Assembly: GCA_002438905.1 (NCBI GenBank)
Contig: DJSA01000094.1
Coordinates: 7,607 to 17,495 of the forward strand
DNA from: Bacteroidales bacterium UBA6346
GTDB lineage: Bacteria > Bacteroidota > Bacteroidia > Bacteroidales > UBA932
Reading direction: 5' to 3'
DNA length: 9,889 bases
The translations under genes were made by a program, and so were the position numbers. Shown in pieces: positions 1-5,126 of this stretch. The notes under the pieces were generated by a model, which was not told the DNA's origin, ran no database searches, and was given only the letters and a program-made list of their open reading frames with translations. Within the stretch, counting starts at the first letter, position 1, and each line of letters opens with the position of its first letter.

Positions 1-98
1 GGAATCCTGTCTTCGCCCTTCAGCTCTTCGGAGAGTATTTTTTCGCAGATGGCGTCTGCAATCTGGAGATATATAGATTTGTTCGCGTTAAATTCCAT
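1..98 (-). CDS. GntR-family (YtrA-like) transcriptional regulator, N-terminal fragment
   Basis: Only the first 32 codons are in the window; the gene runs off the left edge. The ATG is the complement of 96-98. The visible residues include MEFNANKSIYLQIADAIC, followed by a short helix and an LKGEDRIP-like stretch. This is the standard opening of the winged-helix DNA-binding domain of GntR proteins: one helix with an 'IYxQIAdxI' core, then a G-x-x-L/I-P turn. The start lies 11 bases after the stop of the upstream membrane-protein gene, so it is almost certainly the third gene of the ABC operon. YtrA-type GntR regulators are short repressors that normally sit beside, and repress, an ABC transporter operon. 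The inverted repeat at 1881-1904 is the obvious candidate operator. The effector-binding part cannot be seen. Confidence 0.85.
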   Translation of the reverse strand, partial: MEFNANKSIYLQIADAICEKILSEELKGEDRI

Positions 99-109
99 GT
101 TTCTGAAAT

Positions 110-940
110 TTAGTGTTTTACGGTTTTCACGCGGACGTATGCCCAGACTCCGAGGGCGAGCGTTATTAGGATGCTGACGCTGTAGCTCGTCCATTTAATG
201 GTGCTGAGGATGCGTTCAGGGTTGTCCATGCTGTCGAGCCAGTCGAAGAGACCCTCACCGAGATGAATCATTATCGGAGTGAGAACCATGCTTGTGGCCA
301 TTGACACGAGAATCATCACGAGTATGGTCTTGCCGATTTTGTTTTTCTTGAAATAGAGCGCTCCGAGAAGGAAAGTGAGCGTCCAGGAGATGACGTTCAT
401 GACCACGCCCCAGAAGAGTTCCGCACTTGTGAACACCTGTATGTTAAGGCCTTCGTCCGTGATGTTGCACAGTTCGTTGAAGTCGTGGGCTCCGCTTGCT
501 ATGGCTGAGATGAGAGTTTCCCCGCATTTCGGATCAGCGAGGCAGAGAAGGCTGTCGGTGGCGAGGGCTATGGCGACGTAGGCGAGAGGGGCGAGGATTG
601 CCGTGTTGATGAACATCGTGAGGAATTTTTCGAGAGACGATGCCGGAATCAGCGTGTAGAATCCGCCGCTGCGCTTGTCGGTGAAGAACCCGTATGCCTT
701 CGATGGTACGACGAGAATCAGGATGTAGAGCAGAATGAAGAATGATATTGCCCTGCCGATTAGTCCGTAGGATGCCCAACTGCCGTCAACGAGAAGGTGA
801 ATCGTGCCGCAGAAGAGGTAGGCGATGAGTCCGGACAGGGAGGTGAGCAGGACCGTGAGCCATGTGTTGTTGAATGTGTTCCTGAGGTCGCTGACGAAAT
901 ATTTGCCGAACCTCGTAAAATTGAATGTATTGTTGTTCAT
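110..940 (-). CDS. ABC transporter permease-like integral membrane protein
   Basis: A 276-residue hydrophobic protein with about six predicted membrane segments, near residues 27-50, 62-79, 106-130, 172-196, 203-225 and 250-270. A polar, probably extracytoplasmic or loop stretch spans roughly 132-170. It has no enzymatic motif. It begins 39 bases after the end of the ABC ATPase gene and ends 11 bases before the GntR gene, so it is best read as the membrane partner of that ATPase. The 'PASSLEKFLT' stretch (about 99-108) resembles a motif I associate with Bacteroidota ABC-2-like permease components. The transported substrate cannot be told from sequence. In the related B. subtilis ytr system the operon responds to cell-wall antibiotics, but that role is not shown here. 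The ATG start (complement of 938-940) is the first in frame after the short intergenic gap. Confidence 0.8.
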   Translation of the reverse strand: MNNNTFNFTRFGKYFVSDLRNTFNNTWLTVLLTSLSGLIAYLFCGTIHLLVDGSWASYGLIGRAISFFILLYILILVVPSKAYGFFTDKRSGGFYTLIPASSLEKFLTMFINTAILAPLAYVAIALATDSLLCLADPKCGETLISAIASGAHDFNELCNITDEGLNIQVFTSAELFWGVVMNVISWTLTFLLGALYFKKNKIGKTILVMILVSMATSMVLTPIMIHLGEGLFDWLDSMDNPERILSTIKWTSYSVSILITLALGVWAYVRVKTVKH

Positions 941-979
941 TGTATTCGTGTTTTGAAGAATATTAGCTGGGGCTGTACC

Positions 980-1843
980 CTATTTGACTATTTCCGCATT
1001 GCCACCGGTTGCCACGCCTTTGCCGAAAGTCGCCTTGAACCACTCCTTGTTCTTGTGAACGGCGTTGAAGAGCGCCTCGATGTTGACCTTGCTCTCGCAG
1101 CCGTCGGAGTTCGGGAGCACCTGGATGCAGCCGCCAGGGATGAACTCGCTGTAGAGGGCGTTGGGATTGACCTCCGTTCCGTAGTCGAAGAAGAGCTTAC
1201 GGGAAATCTCCGCTATGCCGGCGTTGAGCAGAACGTCCTGACGGTCAAGGATTATGACTGGGTCGATGACATTCTCAAGGTCTTTTACCTGATGCGTTGA
1301 AATCACGACAGTCGCGTCCTCCGAGGTGTATTGCATCAGCGCCTTGCGGAACTGTGCCTTTGACGGGATGTCGAGTCCGTTGGTCGGCTCGTCCATGAGA
1401 ATGTAGCGGCTTCCGCTCGCGAGCGCGAATGAGATGTGCGTCTTCTTGAGCTGGCCGGCCGACATTCTGTCCATCCGGTTATCCTTCGGAACCTCGAACA
1501 GGTCAATCATCGCCTCGAAAGCCTCAAGCGAGAACCCGTCCCAGAACTTTCCGTAGTTCAGAGCGAACTCCATCGGCTTCATGGTGATTTCCGCGACCTC
1601 GTCGCTTAGGTAGTAGATTTTGGTGAGCAGCCCCGGCTTGCGGTCGTACGGTCTGTAGCCGTCGATGTCGAGCGTTCCGGTCTGCGGTTTCTTGAGTCCG
1701 CAGAGCAGGGTCAGAAGAGTGGTCTTGCCCACTCCGTTCTCTCCGAGCAGCCCATAGATGTTCCCGGGTTTCAGCTCCATAGAGATGTTCTTCAGCACGG
1801 CATTGCTGCCGTAGGCGAAGCTTAAGTTGTTGAGCGTAATCAT
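980..1843 (-). CDS. ABC transporter ATP-binding protein
   Basis: A 287-residue nucleotide-binding subunit. Walker A is GENGVGKTT at residues 34-42 and the signature motif is MSAGQ at 127-131 (variant of LSGGQ). Walker B is YILMDEPTNGLD at 147-158, with catalytic Glu152, and the H-loop is His184 (STHQ). The Q-loop position reads YLSDE (78-82), with Asp where Gln is usual. About 85 residues follow the core and may be a small accessory domain. It would hydrolyse ATP on the cytoplasmic face to drive the adjacent permease. It is the first gene of the minus-strand operon: promoter 1906-1936, predicted leader of about 56 bases, and an A/T-rich stretch before the ATG instead of a Shine-Dalgarno site. 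It belongs to the YtrB/EcsA-like single-domain exporter ATPases; the substrate is unknown. Confidence 0.93.
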   Translation of the reverse strand: MITLNNLSFAYGSNAVLKNISMELKPGNIYGLLGENGVGKTTLLTLLCGLKKPQTGTLDIDGYRPYDRKPGLLTKIYYLSDEVAEITMKPMEFALNYGKFWDGFSLEAFEAMIDLFEVPKDNRMDRMSAGQLKKTHISFALASGSRYILMDEPTNGLDIPSKAQFRKALMQYTSEDATVVISTHQVKDLENVIDPVIILDRQDVLLNAGIAEISRKLFFDYGTEVNPNALYSEFIPGGCIQVLPNSDGCESKVNIEALFNAVHKNKEWFKATFGKGVATGGNAEIVK

Positions 1844-1880
1844 TTTAATAGTATTTAATTATCAATATTACCATTCTTTT

Positions 1881-1904
1881 AGTGTATTAGTGTTGTAATA
1901 CACT
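1881..1904. promoter_or_regulatory. Perfect inverted repeat, probable operator of the GntR regulator
   Basis: The arms are AGTGTATTA (1881-1889) and TAATACACT (1896-1904), exact reverse complements separated by the 6-base spacer GTGTTG. The outer hexamers AGTGTA and TACACT, 12 bases apart, closely resemble the operator described for B. subtilis YtrA (the same hexamers, with 13 bases between them as I recall). The repeat begins 2 bases downstream of the -7 element and covers the expected start site of the ABC-operon transcript. A bound repressor would block initiation. The operon encodes a GntR regulator, so autorepression is the natural inference. Confidence 0.75.
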
Positions 1905-1905
1905 G

Positions 1906-1936
1906 CAAATATACGGCGATATTTTTTATCTCCAAA
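1906..1936 (-). promoter_or_regulatory. Bacteroidota-type promoter of the ABC/permease/GntR operon
   Basis: On the minus strand the sequence reads TTTG (complement of 1933-1936), 19 bases, then TATATTTG (complement of 1906-1913). This matches the Bacteroidota -33/-7 consensus TTTG-N19-TAnnTTTG at every defined position. The transcription start is expected near 1899-1901, inside the inverted repeat, giving a leader of roughly 56 bases. Confidence 0.8.
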
Positions 1937-2036
1937 ATTTTTCGATATATTTTTTGAAATTTTGTTTTCTGTCATATTATTCCGCATCCTCATTTTGGGG
2001 TAAATTTACTCATGGAGTACATAGTTGTGCCCTTAT

Positions 2037-2070
2037 TTTGAACAGTATCGCATATTATTTACTATTTTTG
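2037..2070 (+). promoter_or_regulatory. Possible promoter of the asd-led gene run
   Basis: TATTTTTG (2063-2070) fits the -7 consensus TAnnTTTG, and TTTG (2037-2040) is available upstream. The spacer is 22 bases, somewhat longer than the usual 19-20, so this is a weak call. It would give a leader of about 80 bases before the asd ATG. Confidence 0.35.
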
Positions 2071-2156
2071 TCTCAAATCCACGATTGCGGAGATTCAGGG
2101 TGTTGAGGAGCTTTGATGAATTGAAGTAAATATTTGTTGAACAGAAAATTAAGGAT

Positions 2157-3155
2157 ATGAAAGTAGCGGTAGTGGGTGCCACGGGGCTGGTTGGCACGAG
2201 GATGCTTGAGGTGCTGGCGGAGAGGAATTTTCCTGTGACGGAACTCCTGCCTGTGGCATCGGAAAAATCTGTCGGAAGGAAAATTTTGTTTAAGGGGAAG
2301 GAATATGAGGTCGTCTCTGCTGAAACGGCGATTGCCGCGAAGCCTCAGCTGGCGCTCTTCTCGGCGGGAGGTTCGGTCTCGGGGGAACTTGCGCCGAAGT
2401 TTGCGGATGTAGGCTGCCGCGTCGTTGACAATTCATCGTTCTGGAGAATGGACCCGACGAAGAAGCTGGTCGTTCCGGAAATCAACGGCGATGTGATCGA
2501 AGAGAGCGATATGATTATCGCGAACCCTAACTGCTCGACGATACAGATGCTAATTGCCGTTGCGCCGCTTCACTATAAATATGGGATACGACGCATCGTT
2601 GTCTCTACGTATCAGTCGGTTACGGGCACGGGCTACAAGGCGGTGAACCAGATGAAGGCAGAGCGCGGGGGAGCGAAATGGGGTGAGTACCCGGCGGTAT
2701 ATCCCTGCCCGATTGACATGAACATCCTGCCGCACATCGACTCTTTCCTCGACAACGGCTACACGAAGGAGGAGATGAAGATGGTGAACGAGACGCACAA
2801 GATTCTCGACCCGTCGATTCGGGTGACTGCAACGACGGTGCGGGTGCCTGTGATGGGCGGCCATTCGGAGTCCATAAATCTGGAACTTGAGAAGCCGTTT
2901 GAACTGGAGGATGTCAGGGCTGCGATTGCAGCGTTTCCGGGGGCTGTGGTCGAGGATGACCCTGCGCACAATGTCTATCCGATGCCGATAAACGCGCTGG
3001 GGAAGGACGAGGTCTTTGTCGGGAGAATCCGGCGCGACGAGTCTGTGGAGAACGGGCTGAATCTGTGGTGCGTGTCGGATAATATACGAAAGGGTGCGGC
3101 TACGAATGCGGTGCAGATAGCGGAGATTCTGTTGAATAAGGGATATATAAAATAG
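2157..3155 (+). CDS. asd: Aspartate-semialdehyde dehydrogenase
   Basis: Catalyses NADPH-dependent reduction of aspartyl phosphate to aspartate-semialdehyde. This is the branch point to lysine and diaminopimelate (hence cell wall), threonine, methionine and isoleucine. At 332 residues it has a normal family length. The N-terminal Rossmann motif is GATGLVG (7-13), with an SAGG turn at 69-72. The catalytic cysteine is Cys126 in NPNCST and the active-site loop TYQSVTGTG lies at 151-159. The substrate/catalytic His is His236 in PVMGGHSES. The start MKVAVVGATG fits the family's N-terminus exactly. The next gene begins 6 bases after the stop, so the two are probably co-transcribed. Cytoplasmic, probably a homodimer or tetramer. 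Confidence 0.97.
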   Translation: MKVAVVGATGLVGTRMLEVLAERNFPVTELLPVASEKSVGRKILFKGKEYEVVSAETAIAAKPQLALFSAGGSVSGELAPKFADVGCRVVDNSSFWRMDPTKKLVVPEINGDVIEESDMIIANPNCSTIQMLIAVAPLHYKYGIRRIVVSTYQSVTGTGYKAVNQMKAERGGAKWGEYPAVYPCPIDMNILPHIDSFLDNGYTKEEMKMVNETHKILDPSIRVTATTVRVPVMGGHSESINLELEKPFELEDVRAAIAAFPGAVVEDDPAHNVYPMPINALGKDEVFVGRIRRDESVENGLNLWCVSDNIRKGAATNAVQIAEILLNKGYIK

Positions 3156-3161
3156 AAGGAT

Positions 3162-4607
3162 ATGTTCAGTAAGGAAGTGTATGTAAACAGGCGGGCGGAA
3201 CTGCTGCGCCGGATGAAGGGAGAGAGCGGCGTTGCCGTGTTCTTGGGAAATGTAGATGCTCCGGCAAACTACAGGGGCAATGACTATAAGTTCAGGCAGG
3301 ACAGCACCTTTCTCTATTTCTTGGGAATTGACGAGCCGGGATTTGCGGCCGTGATTGACCTTGAAAGCGGGGCGGAGACGCTGTATGCCGACGACGTTGA
3401 CATTGACGACATCGTGTGGATGGGGCCGCAGCCTTCGGTGCGCTCGAAAGCGGAGCTGATTGGCATCGGGGAGAATGCCGGGAGCACCCAAGACGGCGTT
3501 TCAGCGCCTTACGGCAAGTTCTTCGAGGCGGTCGCTGCGGCAAAGGCAGCCGGGCGCAGCGTCCATTTCGTGCCTCAGTCGCGCTACTACAACCAGATGC
3601 GCCTCGGCGAGGCTCTCGGGGTAAATCCGGATTCCGTCGGTAGCCGCAGACTCGATGGCGGGTCGGCCGCTTCAAAGGCTCTTGTTAGGGCGATTGTCTC
3701 AATGCGCCTCGTGAAGCAGGACTGTGAGATAGAGGCCATTGACAATGCCTGCGACCTCGGAGTCGAGATGCACACTGCTGCGCGTGAGGGATGCCGGCCG
3801 GGAGTGCTTGAACAGGAAATCGTCGGAAGGATGGAGGGCATCACCCTCTCGAAGGGCTGGGGCGTGTCGTTCACGACAATTCTTTCCCAGAACGGCGAGA
3901 CCCTGCACAACCACACCCACCACCAGATAATCACCCCGGGCCGTCTTCTCGTGGTCGATGCCGGTGCCGAGAGCAACATCCACTATGCCTCCGACTTCAC
4001 GCGCACCTATCCTTGCGGAGGCAAGTTCACCGCGCAGCAGAAGGAGATGTACGACCTCGTCCACGCCTGCAACGAGTTCGCGTTCTCGATGGTTCGTCCC
4101 GGAATTACCTACCGTGAGGTTCATATTGCCACGGTCACGAAGATGCTCGAAGGCCTCAAGGCTGCGGGACTTGTCACCGGAGACCCTGCCGAGCTTGCCG
4201 CAGACGGCATAGGCGGACTTTTCATGCCTCACGGGCTCGGCCACAATATGGGTCTTGACGTTCACGACATGGAGGATCTCGGTGAGGATCTCGTCGGCTA
4301 CGATCCGGACCAGAGACGTTCAACCCAACTCGGTCTGGGCAGTCTCAGGATGGCCCGCAGACTCGTTCCTGGCAATGTTGTCACGGATGAGCCGGGAATC
4401 TACTTCATCCCCGCCCTTATCGCCAAGTGGAAGAGCGAGAAGCGTGACAAGGGCTTTGTGAACTACTACAAGCTGGAACACGATTACCTCGATTTCGGAG
4501 GAATCCGTCTTGAGGACGATGTCCTTGTGACCGAAGATGGCGCGCGTCGCACGGGCCCGGACCGTCTCCCGATCCTGCCGGACGATGTCGAGGCCGCCAT
4601 GGCTTAG
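3162..4607 (+). CDS. M24B metallopeptidase, aminopeptidase P / prolidase type
   Basis: A 481-residue dinuclear-metal peptidase that should cleave the bond before proline in peptides (X-Pro aminopeptidase) or X-Pro dipeptides (prolidase). Residues about 1-165 form the N-terminal AMP_N/creatinase-like domain and about 180-475 the pita-bread catalytic domain. The five expected metal ligands are all present: Asp266, Asp278, His361 (in HGLGHNMGLDVHD), Glu410 (TDEPGIYF) and Glu451 (GGIRLEDD). The accessory active-site histidines correspond to His249, His357 and His368. The His361-Glu410 segment is about 20 residues longer than in E. coli PepP and includes 'SLRMARRLVPGNVVT'. In layout it resembles human prolidase more than PepP. 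No signal peptide is seen, so it is cytoplasmic. It is probably co-transcribed with asd. The exact substrate class is not settled. Confidence 0.93.
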   Translation: MFSKEVYVNRRAELLRRMKGESGVAVFLGNVDAPANYRGNDYKFRQDSTFLYFLGIDEPGFAAVIDLESGAETLYADDVDIDDIVWMGPQPSVRSKAELIGIGENAGSTQDGVSAPYGKFFEAVAAAKAAGRSVHFVPQSRYYNQMRLGEALGVNPDSVGSRRLDGGSAASKALVRAIVSMRLVKQDCEIEAIDNACDLGVEMHTAAREGCRPGVLEQEIVGRMEGITLSKGWGVSFTTILSQNGETLHNHTHHQIITPGRLLVVDAGAESNIHYASDFTRTYPCGGKFTAQQKEMYDLVHACNEFAFSMVRPGITYREVHIATVTKMLEGLKAAGLVTGDPAELAADGIGGLFMPHGLGHNMGLDVHDMEDLGEDLVGYDPDQRRSTQLGLGSLRMARRLVPGNVVTDEPGIYFIPALIAKWKSEKRDKGFVNYYKLEHDYLDFGGIRLEDDVLVTEDGARRTGPDRLPILPDDVEAAMA

Positions 4608-4629
4608 GAATATATATTCTTGAATATTC
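4608..4629. repeat. Two adjacent A/T palindromes in the peptidase-DUF456 gap
   Basis: The 22-base gap consists almost wholly of two perfect palindromes, GAATATATATTC (4608-4619) and GAATATTC (4622-4629), ending directly before the next ATG. GAATATTC recurs at 8113-8120, overlapping the stop codon of the Fe-S dehydrogenase gene. A/T-rich sequence before start codons is normal in Bacteroidota, so a function is not established. Confidence 0.3.
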
Positions 4630-5124
4630 ATGAGTGTTTTGGTCATCATCCTTGCCGTTCTGGCGGGAGTGATTGGCATCGTCGGGAGTGTTGTTCCGGC
4701 TTTGCCCGGCCCTCCTGTCAGTTGGGCGGGACTGATGATCCTTTATTTCTGGGGAAGAGGCACTAACGGCGCCGGTGACCCAATGTCGCTTACGTTCCTG
4801 CTGGTCTGGCTGGGAATCACGGTGGCCGTGACGGTTGTCGACTACATCGTGCCGTCCTGGTTCACAAAGGTCACCGGCGGAACGAAGGCGGCTGGCAGGG
4901 GGGCTATGGCCGGAATGCTGGTCGGCCTCTTCGTCCCGCCGGTCGGAATCATCCTCGGCACTCTTTCAGGAGCCTTTCTTGCCGAGTTGGCATTCTCTGA
5001 AAAGAATGGCTGGGAGTCGGCCAAATCCGCGCTTGGGGCCTTTGCCGGCTTTCTTTGCGGCACTGGAATCAAGCTGATAGCCAGTGGAATGATGATGTAT
5101 TACATAGTAGTGTATCTTACTTGA
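4630..5124 (+). CDS. DUF456 family small membrane protein
   Basis: A 164-residue very hydrophobic protein. Its N-terminal helix runs into the family's characteristic GSVVPALPGPP stretch (19-29). Further helices lie near 30-42, 55-76, 92-122 and 134-163. The conserved middle DYIVPSWFTKVTGGTKAAGRGAMAG (split here by position: 71-80, 81-95) precedes glycine-rich helices. These features match the DUF456 family, whose function is unknown. It begins 22 bases after the peptidase stop. Only 2 bases separate its stop from the ATG of the dehydrogenase gene, so those two are probably translationally coupled. No catalytic residues are evident. A membrane partner or membrane-organising role is possible but would be guesswork. 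Confidence 0.88.
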   Translation: MSVLVIILAVLAGVIGIVGSVVPALPGPPVSWAGLMILYFWGRGTNGAGDPMSLTFLLVWLGITVAVTVVDYIVPSWFTKVTGGTKAAGRGAMAGMLVGLFVPPVGIILGTLSGAFLAELAFSEKNGWESAKSALGAFAGFLCGTGIKLIASGMMMYYIVVYLT

Positions 5125-5126
5125 AT

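Larger units (their letters stand above)
1844..2156. other. Divergent intergenic region between the ABC operon and asd
   Basis: 313 bases, strongly A/T-rich compared with the flanking genes, separating two divergent transcription units. The left half holds the ABC-operon promoter and its palindromic operator. The right half holds a weaker candidate promoter for asd. I see no ORF of useful length, no tRNA and no recognisable riboswitch. The last about 85 bases, after the candidate asd -7 element, would be the asd leader and show no convincing hairpin. Confidence 0.7.

Noticed and set aside
797..1300. 167-residue plus-strand open frame
   Set aside because: Antisense to the permease and ABC ATPase genes and spanning their junction; no family features.
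2550..3491. 313-residue minus-strand open frame
   Set aside because: Antisense to asd and the peptidase; Arg/His-rich composition typical of a shadow frame.
5055..5126. Earlier in-frame start for the Fe-S dehydrogenase
   Set aside because: It would add 24 atypical residues and overlap the DUF456 gene by 70 bases; the ATG at 5127 follows the stop by 2 bases and fits the family N-terminus.
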